Below, piece after piece: positions 36,801 to 49,254 of a stretch of 64,000 nucleotides of DNA (position 1 is its first letter; each line of letters starts with the position of its first letter). The position numbers and the translations under genes are program-made. This stretch comes from Takakia lepidozioides (Eukaryota; Streptophyta; Takakiopsida; Takakiales; Takakiaceae), in NCBI GenBank assembly GCA_030704615.1, contig CM060732.1:30361053-30425052 (forward strand), read 5' to 3'. The notes under the pieces are model-generated. The model saw nothing but the letters and a program-made list of their open reading frames with translations, was not told the origin of the DNA and ran no database searches.

Positions 36801-37611
36801 TCTGGGGATCGAAGGAGACTCGGATTCAATTTAAAGAAACCACTTCCTCTTTGATGGATCCCTGGGGGAGTAAGCTTGAGAGACAAGAGAGCATGGTCAA
36901 AATCTGGCAATATGGGGGGGAGAGGATCCTGTTTAATCCAAGAGGCAGCCAGCGGAGAGCAGTAAGACCTATCCAATCTAGCCATAGACAAGTCCGGGGG
37001 GGCTCTATTGTTACTCCAAGTGAATATGAGAGAGGAACTAGTTGGGATGAAGCGATCTGAGAGACCTGAAAAGGTAAGCTTGTCCCAGGCTGACTGCTCT
37101 TCCAGAGAAAGCGATTGCGAAGAGGAGCCCAGCCTGTCCACCATGCATTCCACCATGTTGAAATCACCAACTAAAATCCAGTTGGTCACCGGGAAGTTGC
37201 TTAATATCCTAGCATGGATGTCTAACCATAATTGGGAGCGGTCAGAGGCAGAATTAGGAGCGTAAAATATTTATAAAGGCTGTAGAAGGAAATATAAAAT
37301 CTTGAGAGGTGAAGGCACATTGTACTCTGCCCAAAATCCAAGACTCCACCTTGATAAATTCTGACAATAAGGAAGGGGCAATCAATATGGCCGTGCCTCC
37401 TCTGGAGTCTATCACGGTGGGATTCCACCAAGACGAGGCTGCCGGCCAAATTGAAGGCCCAAGCGATGCAATCTTCCTTGCATCCAACTTATGCTCCTGA
37501 AGGAAAATGATAGAATTAGAAGAGAGATAATTGCCTAATCCTAGATCTCTTGGGGACGGACGCCTCTGATCCGATACCCCTAATATTCCAAGAATGCAGG
37601 TCCCAACTCAT
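33853..37611 (-). pseudogene. LINE ORF2: AP endonuclease plus reverse transcriptase
   Basis: Starts at ATG 37611 (MSWDLHSWNIRG, the usual WNIRG opening). EEP endonuclease: LDARKIASLG, RGGTAILI, then VGDFNMVE, FTWSNNR, ARLDRSY and DHALLSLKL (37487-36791). RT: LKSPGLDGLPVEFF, NYRPIMLLN, MLDFEKAFDNVDW, RQGCPLSPFLF and YADDTVLF (36490-35333). Connection and tail: 35281-35006, 34965-34741 and 34725-33853, where ISRFLWKLVNRILPV begins a zf-RVT-like region that is cut off. Several frame breaks separate the parts. Confidence 0.85.
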
Positions 37612-37884
37612 GTAGGAAGCACTTTGAAGCCTGTGAGCCTGTCACGATTTGATGGCTGATGATGGGTGACCTCAAACTGTAAACCTAGATTTGGGGAGAG
37701 CTTCGAAGGTATCCAAGCAAAGCCCGGGGGGGCTGGGACTTCCGGAGAACCCACAAACTAGATCGTGACTTTCACTGTCTCTGCTCCTGGATCGGACGAG
37801 GGGTTGGCTACAACTTTAATTGAAGAGCTTTTAAAGAGCGATTGCAAAGATACGTTGAGGAAACGCGAGATGAATCCCAAAGCC

Positions 37885-40006
37885 CTAAGATGCTGTACAG
37901 AAGCGAGGGAATTTAAGAGCTGGAAGAATCACCTCCGGAGCAGACTCTACAGAAAGAACCCAACCATAAGAAGAAGAGCAGCCTTCTAGGAAAATAAACC
38001 AAGGCATAAGAAGAAAGCCAGAGCTCACCGCTGGGGGGGACGGGATAGCAAGATCCAAGGGAGCCAAGCAGAAGGAAGTATTGTCTGCATCTGGAATAGG
38101 GACTATAGCCAGGTCATCCGACGGGGCCGATTTTTCGCTATTGCGAGTGTATTTCTGCGATGAGCGGAAAGCCTCCACCAGGGCTCTGCCCGCTTCATAG
38201 GTTGCCTCTAGAAAGGGCCTGCCTGATGCACTTCCGAGCTCCAGAGGAACCGAGCTTCCATATATCCACTTTTGTGCCACCTCTCCTGGCTGCAAGTTGG
38301 ACACATCAGAGAACCTTAGAAGAGGTAGAACTTGCACGAAAAACAGTTTCTTATTGGAATCTGATTGGTGAATCCTTGAGCCAAAATAAACAGCAGACTC
38401 AGATGAAAGGATAAACAGTGGAAGAGAGGAAGCAAAGATCTCGAATCTTGCTAAGAATTAGCTCAAGCTCCGTCCCCGGGGTCACTGAGAGAGCATCCTT
38501 CTTCGTGATCCATGCCGAGGCAATTTTGTTTATTCCTGAGAGCAGAATGGACGGGGATCCTTCAGGGAACCCAAAAATGATTGGGAAGATTTTAATGGCC
38601 ACCGACTGTCCTCCCACAAGGTGTGAAGCGTCGTGTAATTCCACGCCCGCGAAAGACTTGAGCTGGAGGCAGTAGGCAGCCAGACTCTGACTTCCACCCG
38701 GCGAGGTGATGGGGAACAAAGCTGGAATGTCATCCGAGAGGATTTGCGCACCCTGTGAGGGAGAAGACAGCAGATAGACCCTTGGGCTTATCGAAGCCGG
38801 GGAGAGATCCAGACGGGTTCTCTTTGCCGTTGGAGGCACCGGGGGAGTCATCTCTGATCTCTTGAGGGAAAGACCCACAACGGGGCCCTAGGAAGTGCCC
38901 ATCCCCACATTATCCAGAGAGGAGACCACATTCGCTTTTGATCTCAGAAGGACCGGGCATTCTGCCTTGACATGGCCTTCTACATTACAATGGAAACATA
39001 AGACATTAATAATCACCTCTTGAACAGATACAGAGACAAACGAATTGTCTAGAGTGGGAAGCTTTAAAGAAGAGACTATAGCTTCCGATTCCGGCATTAA
39101 CACCACCAGATGAAGCACACCCCCGTCTCTGTGGGCCTCGTAAGATGCCAGGTCGTTGTCGATGCTTTGGGCATCTATCTCAATCTGCTCAAAGACATTC
39201 ATTACTCCTATGAAAGCGCCAAAGTGCACCCCAATCTCCGGGAGAGAGCGAAGATAATTCCCTGGAAGAAAGGGCAAAGCCAACATTCTGGGCTTGCATG
39301 TTACCCCTCATTTATGGCCCCGTTCAGGCGACCAAGGGAATATATAAACCTTGCACTTGGAGAGGGAGACGTTAAATCTCAAGGCTTTCTCCACCTGATC
39401 GTGAGAGCTGAACATTAGAGAGAAGAACCCTCTACCCAAGACCACACAAAAATGTGAGGTAAGGCCTCCTCCCACTCCCAGGTTTTCATATGCCCATTTC
39501 CTTACAAAGGCTCTGTCTCGAACTCTTCCAGGGAAGTAGAGAAGAATCCCTTGCTTAGACATCATCTGCGATTGCTCTTTTATGATGCCCATGTTCAACT
39601 GCAGAATGGGTTGAGATTCATCGACGAGGGCTGCCACCTCACTCCATTGGGTTGGCGGTCTAGGCGGGGAAAAATGAGGCCTTGGGCCCATTCCGAGCAG
39701 GCCTGGCCCGGGCGCAGGTCTTCTCCCCGGGTGCCTGCCCCTTTCCTGTCTCCTGTTATCCCTCCTAGGGCCAAATCCATGGGCATCAGCCTGAACGTAG
39801 GCCATAGATACTTGGGTTCGGTGAGAACGGCACCACAGAAGAAGGAGCATCAGCACTAAGGAAAACCTTCCAAGCTGCGAAAACGCCGAAAAAGTCAGGA
39901 GAGCAAAGAGGAGAGAAAAGAGAGAGAAGCAATGCAAGTAAGGTGCCAGACAGTTACATCCGAGAGCCCATCCAGAGACAGTGGCGCGAAACTCCGTCGT
40001 AGGCAT
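37885..40006 (-). pseudogene. LINE ORF1, DUF4283-like with zinc knuckle
   Basis: Nucleic-acid-binding protein of a plant LINE. Segments on the minus strand: 40006-39308 (Arg/Gly/Pro-rich, then a DUF4283-like block, QVEKALRFN.., VYIFPWSPE), 39286-38888 (LPFLPGNYLRSLPEIG, zinc knuckle CFHCNVEGHVKAECP, CX2CX4HX4C), 38878-38399 and 38337-37885 (tail without recognised domain). Frame breaks separate the segments, so ORF1 is damaged. The start near 40006 is not well fixed. Confidence 0.7.
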
Positions 40007-40010
40007 TAAT

Positions 40011-41396
40011 CTTAGTTGCAGAGAAGAATGAATAGCGCCGCAAATGCATCACATGTCGAGCGCTTGAGATGAGAACACCCTGCAGAGCACGCCTTCATCA
40101 AGAGGTGGCAGAGGTAGGAAGGAATGGCTAGTGAGAGAAGGAACAGCATGCTGAGCACGCAATCATCCGGAAGTAGGCCTAGCCATGGCCTCTCCTTTCT
40201 ATTTTAAGAGGTCGATGAAGAAAGCCCAATGAGACTGCCCAGAAGGCGGAGGGCGATGGAGAAACGTAGGAAAAACCTAAGAGGGGATGAAGGGAAGGAC
40301 CGCAAGTCTGAGAGAAGATAGAAGAAGGCCTAGCCTTGAAACGGCTAAGTCCTTGTTCCTCTCACCGCAAAACGCGGAGCCCAACATCCTAGCTCAATCA
40401 TATCTTTTTAAGATTTTCAGATACAATCAATTTATATGCTCACATTAATTTATACATATGAGCATTTGTTTTTGTATTTTGTTTGGTTTGGAGTTTGGTT
40501 CGGGATTAGGTTCGGCATCATGTAGCTTTCCAGCGAACCACTCATTACACTATGTATGTGTGGTTTGTCGGAGAATCAAGCCCCTTCCGAACCTAAATCG
40601 AACCTATATATGAAGCCATATTATTGGTGCAAAACATATGAACATCATCGAACCTATAGGTCTCATTAGATTCTCATATCCCAACCTAAAATTTTTTGGC
40701 CGCTCACCTGCTCACTGCTCACCACCACTCATTCCCCCATTCTCAGGAATACCTACTCATCTCCATCTCACAACTGTGGACCCTTGTGAATTTGGAAAAC
40801 AAGCAGCCCTAACTTACCTAACAAAATAAGAAACATTTCAGGCATTTTGTGAAGAACACGCTCCAGAGCACAACTCAGGGCAGTCTCTGTATTATAAGTA
40901 TTAGTTTGATATGTGATGAAACCCTGTAAGACTTCATTTAGTTTGATAAGTACTCGATATGAGTAGATTACCTTCTGGACTGCCCGCTCCAATGCTGAAG
41001 GTGTGTCGAGCGCAATAGAACATGACCAGTCCCACGAGGAGGCCTATACCAAATAACCCGGAAGAAATCTGAAACAACTGCCAAAAACCTCGTGTAGACC
41101 AAGGTGTTCTTTCTTGCGTGATGAGAGCTACTTAGATTCAGGGTACGCTCTCCTCTTACACTCTTCATTTCCTGCTTGCAACCACATGAGCTCAAATCCG
41201 TCGCGGAAGAAGGAGTATCCAGACGCTTAGGGTGGAGCAGTAGCTCCGCACTCTTGTTTTTTCTAAGTTCTTGGATGGGTGGCGAGCCAATAATCCAGTT
41301 TCGCCACCCTGTTGGTAGTATCGCGGGAAGCAGGACTGGTTTCGCCAATGCTTGCCGTCGCTTGCGGTGAATATCGCCAGGCCCACCCTCTTTTCT
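40011..41396. other. Intergenic: LINE 5' flank and COX6A upstream region
   Basis: 40.0-40.4 kb is probably the LINE 5' untranslated region. An inverted repeat lies at 40497-40604. From ~40.65 to 41.4 kb I see no other gene; the COX6A promoter must lie here. Confidence 0.4.
40497..40604. repeat. Short inverted repeat (possible MITE core)
   Basis: GGTTCGGGATTAGGTTCGG at 40497-40515 pairs with CCGAACCTAAATCGAACC at 40587-40604, leaving a ~70-bp loop. Further GGTTTGG and CGAACCTA copies flank it. No target duplication recognised. Confidence 0.45.
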
Positions 41397-41432
41397 CACG
41401 AGAGAGAGAGCGACAGAGAGAGAGAGAGAGAG
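41397..41432 (+). repeat. (GA)n tract in COX6A leader
   Basis: Interrupted GA dinucleotide run ending about 17 bp before the COX6A ATG, so it lies in the 5' leader or core promoter. GA/CT tracts are common in plant leaders. Confidence 0.8.
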
Positions 41433-41448
41433 GGGTGGAGAGGCGGCG

Positions 41449-44400
41449 ATGGCGGGTGCGCTGAGGCAATCGTTGGGCGCTTTGCTTGCGCGTTCGGGTA
41501 GAGATTCACTGTATGCTAAGCCTTCTTCAGTTTCGAAGCGCTTCTTTGCCTCAGCGCACGAGCATGATGATGCGGGTAAGTTCCAGTCCCTTCGGAGAGT
41601 GAGACTCAATGTGTAGCTTGTCGGGGAAGATTTTATCTCTGTATTTTATCTCATGCAGAGGCTGGTCTCGATTGGGATTTGGAACGCGGTATGATCTGAA
41701 GCCTTGTAATGTCTTATGGTCCGGGTTTAGAGGAAGCAACCCTAGTTTGGGGCTGACCTTTGAATGTGGCATGGTTAAAGGTCTTTTCGGATGGAAATTC
41801 TCTCGCATGTCAGTATTGAATCACTACTTCAACCCATAGTGGTGCAGATCGAGCATCTCTTCTTCGATGTGTAGAGGTTGGCTACGGATCTTGAACCCTC
41901 TGCCCCGGAGGGGTGCTTGGGTAGACGATGACGATGGATCTGATTATGGCGGTGATGATAAACTCACGAAGCTTGGTTCGCCATATGTCTGGAGGGAGAA
42001 ATAAGTAGCATTAGAATGTGTTCTAAGATGTGTAGAAGTTGTAATTCACAGCCTGCAACCATCACTTTCGGTTATGATGACAGGCTCGAAATCCACCAGG
42101 ATGTGAAATTCTGCCCCGAGTTGTCGTGAAGGTGTGAGCACGGCTGACAATGGCAATCACAGGGGATTGGGTATTGATTTGACGATGAGAGATGGATCTG
42201 CATGCATTGCTGAAGTTACCAAATTCCTGCCACGGTGGGGGTGGGGATCATTCACTGATCTTGAACTAAGAAGTAATCTCAAGTTGCACAAAACTCTACC
42301 TCTCCCACCACTCCCATTTTGAGCTCCACAAGCCTTGGACGTATGATATGGACATGCCTCGGGTGGTTGCAGAGGAGACGTTTAAGTGGCGAAACATCAC
42401 AGTGGCTGCTTACATAGCTTGCATTGGTATGGCGTTTTACACTTTCTCTGGAGAGGAGCACCATGAACCTGCTGAAAGACAGGTAACTCCTTTATTCTGG
42501 GGTGAAGGAGAGAGGAAGAGTGACAGTTTATTTGGATGCCAGAAGCTGGCAATCCTGGCCTAGAACGTAAGACCAAACTCTTAGTATCATGAAATGCTGC
42601 ACTAGTGGAACTTCTCAATTTGATCTTGGAGACTTTTGGTTCCACCCCAGGTATCCAGAACCCAGGAGGGATGCATCTTCTGGGATTGTTGTGGGCATCA
42701 CCAACTAAGCAAAAGGAAGCATTTTGATGCTTGTCAGATTGTTCCATGTTCATTTGAAAAGCAGTTGTGCTGCATGAGAAATACATGCTATTTTTGTGGC
42801 CACGTTCCCAGATAAGACACATGGGTTCCCTTTAACCCAGCTATGGTAACTTTACAGAGGTAGCCAGCCTACTCTCAGCTTGGAACTTCAGCCTAATCAC
42901 CAGCGCCTTTTAGTTAGTCCTTTTGAGTCTGACTTGTTCATCAGAAGGCTGAGAACAGTCTCTTTTTTTTTTTTCTTTTTTTTTTTGGTTGTTTTTTGTT
43001 TTTGAGAACAGGGTTTATTGCCCTGATTAATTTTATTCATAAGACTTATTAGAGGGAAAAAAATTAAAACCCTCGGGAAAACCATGAGGCACACACACCG
43101 ATGTCAGTGAATGGCGAACCATACTACTCCCTGCGGAGTAATTCCAAGTCAAAGTATAGATGGATGAGCCCTTCTACCCTTCTATTACTGCAGTCTTCAC
43201 ATTACACTTGTGCACCAGGCTTCAGATTGTTATTTTATATTCATTTTCGGCCTTAACTTTCTTCAACAACTTCTCCATGGCATGGGAGAGAGCCATGTGC
43301 AGATGCAGCTGTCTAGCAGCAGTTGACTCCGCTGCATATAAACCTACCTTGTGGGGACAATCATCAGTCGGTAACTGCCAAGGATGTCCCATCTGTGTGC
43401 TTGAGCTTTATTATAGCTGGCCTCAAAAGGTTAATGTGGCATTGATTAGTGGGTGGAGGTAGTGGTGAAGATTCCACCAGAGGGATTTGTGAAGTCCAGA
43501 AGTGCAGGAAGGGATAGGGATCACAGACAAAATATGCAAATGCTGTTGAAGATAGGAGCTCAAACACACAGAAGGACCAGCACCCTATATATGAGGAAGG
43601 ATTGAAAGTGACTAAAAAATTGGTCGTCAAGCTCAGTTTTTGGATCACTACCCAAACATGTGGCAGAGTGACTATGGCACTCTGGCTAGAGTCTAGGTGG
43701 AACTGACTTCAGAACATGCACAGGTCTAGGAGCATGCTACACCGGGTGGGGCCTGGTGCATGCCCTCTTCCAACTTTTAATGGTGGACTTTCTGGTCATA
43801 CTATAAATGACCATTAAAAATTCCCAAGCATGAGCTCTAACGGGATCATTCGGGTGTCTTAGCTTTGGCTGGTGTCCTTTTTCTCTCCCTTTCTGCTGGT
43901 GGTTGCTAGGATGTTTGCTGACTAAAGAACCTTGTTGGTTTGGCAGGGTTACTCCTACTTGCACATCCGGAACAAGGAATTTCCCTGGGGTACGTCCTTC
44001 CTGTCTTGTGCTGCCACTCTCACTCTCTTTAACGCTGTTTTTCATCAGTGTCACAGCCACGCGTTGAATGCGAGAGGGGTGTTACAATTAACTCTTGCTT
44101 TCTCGTATTATTTCAAGCCCAGCCCATAAATGAATACTCCGTTCTGTAATTGGAGTGTGGATTGTGCGTGAGTGCTCTAGCAGTTTTTAGTCTGAATCTC
44201 ATTTGCCCTGGTTGGCTAAAGTCCCACTATAGATTCTGCGTGGGCTAGTATTCTGGGGAGTAGGCCCTCTAGGTTCTCCATACTTTTGTGTCTCCCTATG
44301 CCCCCCTCCCCCTTCCCCTGGGTTTTTCTTTTTTAGCTGCTCTTGTAGGGCTTTACATGCCTTGTAGATGGCTTGTGTAAATGCTTTTGTATTTTGAGGC

Positions 44401-44493
44401 AATTGTCAAATGACCAGAAGCTAAACAGGATCCAACCTGCATTTATGTGTTTCAGGGCCAAACGGACTATTCGAATACGATCATGACCACTAG
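41449..44493 (+). CDS. COX6A: Cytochrome c oxidase subunit 6a, mitochondrial
   Basis: Nuclear-encoded structural subunit of respiratory complex IV in the mitochondrial inner membrane. Four exons with clean GT/AG borders: 41449-41575, 42373-42482, 43947-43989 and 44456-44493 (stop TAG), about 105 residues as in plant COX6a. Exon 1 encodes an Arg/Ser/Ala-rich presequence (MAGALRQSLGALLARSGR..KRFFASA). Exon 2 has the family block ETFKWRNITVAAYIACIGM (start of the single membrane helix) and GEEHHEP. Exon 3 has YSYLHIRNKEFPWG, and exon 4 ends GLFEYDHDH. No lesions. It is the best-supported intact host gene here, and all three introns look free of recognisable transposons. Confidence 0.93.
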
Positions 44494-44869
44494 GGGCCCC
44501 AAAATTGGGTTTTGTTAACAGTCAAGGACCAGCTTTGTTTAGACATGGAATTCAGCCATATAGAATAACAGGTGTGCACATTTGGGTGTATTGAACTGGC
44601 AGTGCGCCTTATGTGGATGGCAAATTGTGAGGGCTTGGTAATTCTTTTGAGTGTGCAGGGACAAAATTCTACGTCCATATCTGTTATCACTAGAGACTTT
44701 GCTCATAGGCCTTGTGGAAATTTTCTCTTTATATTTCTCTCTTTTCACGCCCCCACCATCTGACCTTGAATTCAAGGTCAGATGGTGGGATCAGCTGCAA
44801 CGGATGACTAATACCGGATATCCTCAGTTAATCGACTCCATACCTTAGAAGCAGGTTCGCCTGTCAAAC

Positions 44870-45630
44870 AGGCTTTAAGTCCTGGCGGAGGAGGGTACAA
44901 GAGATTTTCAAGGAACTGAATTTAAGTCTGCAAGTCTTGACCCTGCTGGATAAATCTGACTTAGAGGCTGTGGTGTCCAAAGCCATGTCTGTTGCCAGGA
45001 AATTGTTGTTTGGCAGAAACTTTCCCTGAACTTGTTTCCAGTCTGTGACATGGGTGAAGCCATCATGGATGACCTCATGGGTCTACCCACACTCGGCACT
45101 TGAAAATAAAATAAAATAAAAATAAAATAAAATAAAAAAATGACGCCTCCCCAAGGGAGCGTAACTTATGGTGTCACTTGACCCTGAAGGGCTACTGCCT
45201 TCCAGCAGGAAGGTGGACACCTTCATGACACACCAGATGGTGGTTTGAACCCACAACCACATCCAACCACTGGGCTACATGCTGGTTGTCCTCGGCACTA
45301 GACTGAAATGAAATTTAAACTCAGGGCGGGAAGCCTACCTTTGAACAGCAAACAGACACAAGGGAAAGGGGATTTGCAAATGCCCGTTGTGTGGGCAACC
45401 TGAGGACAATACCCACTTCCTGATTCATTGTCAGAGGTACTAGACCCTCTTCAAATCCATCAAGGGAGTTGGTCGTGTACCTCTGTTACCAACTTCAAAA
45501 GTCTTGAGGCTGAGCCAAAACCTCAGGCCCTTTTGGGGTCTTGTTATTGGGCAAATCACTCAGAGCAGTTTGATGGCTGTGTGAAGGGGTATCTGGAAAA
45601 CTCAGATCAATTGTTTGTTTCAAGGTAAGT
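44870..45630 (+). pseudogene. LINE 3'-end remnant, split by a SINE
   Basis: Before the SINE, a reading (WRRRVQEIFKELNLSLQ.., 44890-45030) looks like the end region of a LINE ORF2. After the SINE, CPLCGQPEDNTHFLIHCQRY (~45390-45450) is the usual LINE tail Cys/His motif, followed by a stop. Upstream RT sequence is absent, so this is a 5'-truncated relic. Confidence 0.6.
45101..45290 (-). mobile_element. tRNA-derived SINE with target duplications
   Basis: About 190 bp on the minus strand. Near its 5' end is an A-box-like TAGCCCAGTGG (plus-strand 45267-45277), then a B-box-like GGTTCAAACC (45242-45251). The 3' tail is T-rich with regular A (TTTTA)n at 45101-45140. The 9-bp sequence CTCGGCACT flanks it on both sides (45092-45100 and 45291-45299), as expected for a target-site duplication. 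Confidence 0.85.
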
Positions 45631-46082
45631 CATTTTTGAATTGCATAAACTGCGATAAAACTTTGCACTAAGATCCCACTTACGGTCAGTCTGTGGAAGT
45701 CTTAAATGGATTTTGAACCTGAAAGCTTACGAGTTCTTTTATTTTTGGTTCCTTTCAGTTTAGAAGTACAAATCTTCCTAGGTTGTGAAAACAACTCTGG
45801 CAAGACCAGGTGGAGAAAAAATGCTTGACTGCATGAGCATTTGCTCCCATATCACAACAGCTAGTCAGATACAGGAGGCTCACGATCTATCACCTGCATG
45901 TCTCTTCTGGCCCAGGGCATCACTCCATCATCAAGTTTCCTTCCTAATTGAGTGCACTGACCTTTACCAATCCTTTCTAAGTCTGCAGAGAGATCAAGCA
46001 TCACATGCAAGCTTAGTGGATGAAGTCATTATTCTCATCTATTGGATACAATCGTAACAGATAAAGAGTGACCATATAGTTC
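45631..46082. other. Intergenic, 3' of permease gene
   Basis: No gene recognised; it holds the 3' untranslated region of the convergent permease gene. Confidence 0.4.
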
Positions 46083-47564
46083 CTATGTCGTAAGAAGCCT
46101 AATCTCATCCTCAAAACCCTCCTGAATTGACCTGGATGGAGACACCCCAGGATCTTCATTGGGCAGGCTCGGCAGATCTGAACTGACCACAAATTTGAAC
46201 AATCTCTTCTTCTTCATAACCTGCATTGCTGGATATAAGATAAATCCTAACAGTGAGACCACCATGCTAAACACGATGGTTTTTAGCGATGCAATCCACA
46301 TGATAATTATAAGCAGTGCTGATGCTGGCAGCAGCATCACTGTGACACCCATAGTGCTAAGAGGAATTCGGAAGGGGCGCAACAGATTGGGTTGCTTCAT
46401 TCGGAGCCAGATAAAGGCCGCAAATTCAAGAAGCATTCCAAAGCAATACAGGAAATTGAGAAACTCAACAATCTCTTGGAAGGTCATCCAGGATAGCAAA
46501 ATGACACCCATTGCTGAACAGAGGATGCCCAACAGGGGTGTTCCATGCTTGGAGCGGTAAGCAAACACTTCAGGCAGCATCCCCATCTCTCCCATACCTA
46601 GCAGTTGGAAGGAATCACTGCTCATTTCTGCCTCAAACAAGCCCATATTGGAGAGTGCAGCAGCTATTTCTATCCACCACTTCAAGCCCAAACCCCCAAT
46701 TGCAAATGCAATATCTGCCAAATAACCATCCTCCCACTTACTCTTGTCAAGTTCAATTGCCCCAGTGCCTGCAAGTAGAGGGAGAATGTATGAAAACACT
46801 ACCAATACAACAGCCCACAGAAGGGCCTTGGGAAGGGCCTTGCAAGGCTTGTCCACTTCACCTGCCAAAGTGCTTATTGAATCCCAATAGTTGAGATTCC
46901 AAAACAGTGTATTCAGGTACCCGCGCCAGTTGGTGTTGTTCAGATCCACCACCCACCATCTGCGCGCCTCTATCTTGGGAATTGCTAGGATGCTCAGGAC
47001 ACAAAAAGGAAGAAGCGAGAAGGCTGTGAGTGCAACCGCTGTTAATCCTACAATTGTGAGTCCTCTGTAATTCAGATAGGTGAGACCAAATGTAGTGATG
47101 AGCAGGGCAGCTAACCGAACCGGTCCCTGTGCGAACACAGGAAGTCCACGCTTGAGATAGTCCAGAAACAACACTGGATACAGAGCATTGTCAATCACAC
47201 CACTTGTCCACTTCCACCATCCCTCCTGGAATCCCCAGAAGGGCCCAAAGGCTGCTGATATCCACACCACATACCCTCCATTCTCAGGATAAGTGGTTGC
47301 CAATTCTGCAGTCACCAGTGCCTCTGGAATGCACCATATGAAGGGGAAGATAAGAAATCCCAACAATGCCAATAGAGGCCCCCCTGACTTCACTGAATCT
47401 TCCACGCCAAAGGGACCTCCTGACACTTCATAGAAGATGAGAGCAACCAATGGTAGCATTGACAGCTTTGGTCGTTGTGGTTGCTGCCAGGACTTCGGAG
47501 AGTCTGCATTTGGTGGTGAGTCTGTGCTGGTATCACAGCGGGGGCAGGGTCGGGGTTCCCCCAT
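46083..47564 (-). CDS. Polyamine/amino-acid permease (PUT/LAT, APC superfamily)
   Basis: Membrane transporter of the plant polyamine uptake (PUT/LAT, At5g05630/RMV1-like) group, which imports polyamines by proton symport. The intronless coding frame of 493 residues starts at ATG 47564 ([10 protein letters not shown]), close to the usual family length. The first membrane block has the family signature [25 protein letters not shown], given here in part: [15 protein letters not shown]. Further blocks are [50 protein letters not shown] and [18 protein letters not shown], and about 12 membrane helices can be read. The acidic, Ser-rich C-tail ends IRLLTT. No lesions. A CAG/GTAAGT site just 5' of the ATG and two possible leader exons upstream suggest a spliced 5' UTR. 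The exact PUT member is not assigned. Confidence 0.93.
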   Translation of the reverse strand: MGEPRPCPRCDTSTDSPPNADSPKSWQQPQRPKLSMLPLVALIFYEVSGGPFGVEDSVKSGGPLLALLGFLIFPFIWCIPEALVTAELATTYPENGGYVVWISAAFGPFWGFQEGWWKWTSGVIDNALYPVLFLDYLKRGLPVFAQGPVRLAALLITTFGLTYLNYRGLTIVGLTAVALTAFSLLPFCVLSILAIPKIEARRWWVVDLNNTNWRGYLNTLFWNLNYWDSISTLAGEVDKPCKALPKALLWAVVLVVFSYILPLLAGTGAIELDKSKWEDGYLADIAFAIGGLGLKWWIEIAAALSNMGLFEAEMSSDSFQLLGMGEMGMLPEVFAYRSKHGTPLLGILCSAMGVILLSWMTFQEIVEFLNFLYCFGMLLEFAAFIWLRMKQPNLLRPFRIPLSTMGVTVMLLPASALLIIIMWIASLKTIVFSMVVSLLGFILYPAMQVMKKKRLFKFVVSSDLPSLPNEDPGVSPSRSIQEGFEDEIRLLTT

Positions 47565-49254
47565 CAAATGCTCTGTTTTTACTTACCTGAGGGGTATTTT
47601 CAAGAGATGGGAAAGAGGTGGCTGTGAATGCCAGCAGCATGATGACGAATGCAAACTATTGATCTTCAGAGTTACTACGTTCATGTGCCTCAGCAGGGAC
47701 CTGATGGTGATGGGGCAGGCCACCATAGCCTAGAGTGGGGTCTCAGTCAAGGGCGGGTGCATGACTGGCCTTCACAACATTTTACATGTTACTACCATTT
47801 ATGGCCTCCGTGACATGCTCCCTGCTCGATTGCTCCACATGTCCACAAGTTGCTGTCTGGATGACCAGGCCTTTTTGCTTTTGTTCTCAACAACAATTGC
47901 ATGACTAACCCTCTGAACTTTCTTCTCGTCAAAGTTTGCATGACTAGCATTTTTGCTTTCCTTTTCATCTTCATGCACTTCACCATCCAACTGGCTCCCT
48001 CTTGTCAGCTTGTGTGCAGCCTTCACATCCACCCACTGCACATTCAATTCACCATGTTAATGAGCATCTAACAACTATATTCTTTTGTGAGGGAAGGTTT
48101 AGGTCTGGCATGGAGTCAAACCCTTTCCTATCCCCAAAATCCTATGTTGCAATCAAGTTAAGTTTGTTTTGAGCAAGACTCATTCACGATGAAGCCATAG
48201 GTCTGGTAGATAATGAGACGTCCAATCAGAGAGGGTTTGCATTTGATTCATGAGAACAGCTGCCAAATCTGCTGAAATGAGCATCATCCTGAGATCATAA
48301 GCTTGGTCTTGCAAGTGCAAGCTCCCTTGGCGTATGATTTTTGATGTTTTTAAGTCATTTTTCAGACTTGAACCTACATAAATTTCACTCTCTTCAGCCT
48401 GAAGTTAATGCACACATACCATGCTTGGGAGTATGAAAGCGCTCCCTACTTGGGCATGATGGACCATCACCTTGAAGTTTAAGGGATTGGCAGTAATATC
48501 ATAGTTACGTTGTTGAAAGGAGCTTTCTCGGAAGCAATTCCAAGTCTTGAAAAGATTGGCATGGGTCAGCCAAACTTTCAATATGGCCAGGGCGTGTTGC
48601 CTGAATCCTTGCCCATGTACCATGTTTGAACATTGTCGCCTGTCTCATAATGACGGGAAAGAAGTGCATTGCAAGTTTCAGAATGAGAAAACTTCAAGCA
48701 CATTTCAGGCGTTCAATACCACAATAGTTCCCTCGCTTCGTTCCAGACCTGGATGGAAGGCCTGCTGAGTGTGCTTTATCACGAAGAACTTGCTATATGA
48801 GTAGGGCTCTAACGTGGCATTGAAAGGTGTCAGTGGTATATTCCCGTATCTAAGGTGGGCCACCATTAAGATTCCACTCGGGGAGGTATCGTAGACAAGA
48901 GGAGATTAGACTGCAATAGGAGAGACAGTTTGGCGAGGTGTGAGCACGCCCCACATCACATTAATATATATAAGCAGCTTTGCTGAAGGTCAAGAAGACT
49001 CGAATTGGGAGCAATTTGAACCCAGTCCGATTCCATATTTTTGTTGTTGCTAAGACAAGGAAGATTGAAGCTACTTAGACCCACAAAAAGGAAGTACGAA
49101 TAGAACACAGGGTGCGCATCGGGTATTGTGATCTGGCAGCTGGGCTCTGGAATCAGTGTCCGAACGAACGTATGCTTCCTTCGTCATAACCTTTGTTAGA
49201 GAACTATAAGATATTCTGTAGTGACATACAGCTTTACTTACCTGCAGTTCGATC
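47565..49254. other. Permease upstream region / leader intron
   Basis: No coding gene recognised. If the two candidate leader exons at 49255-49480 are real, this is mostly a long 5' UTR intron of the permease gene. Confidence 0.35.

Larger units (their letters stand above)
33853..40010 (-). mobile_element. LINE (non-LTR retrotransposon), nearly full length
   Basis: Contains ORF1 (40006-38399 and probably to 37885) and ORF2 (37611-33853): endonuclease, RT and the start of the zf-RVT-like tail. The 3' end seems lost. The tail reading stops at about 33853 within a cluster shared with MULE-C, and no poly(A) (poly-T on the plus strand) is present. That is unusual, because LINE copies normally lose their 5' end. 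Confidence 0.8.

Noticed and set aside
40968-41609. 213-residue minus-strand open frame over the COX6A start
   Set aside because: Antisense to COX6A exon 1 and its leader; composition is driven by the (GA)n tract.
42960-43010. T-rich tract as a retroposon tail in COX6A intron 2
   Set aside because: No target duplication or promoter boxes could be found around it; simple low-complexity sequence is enough.
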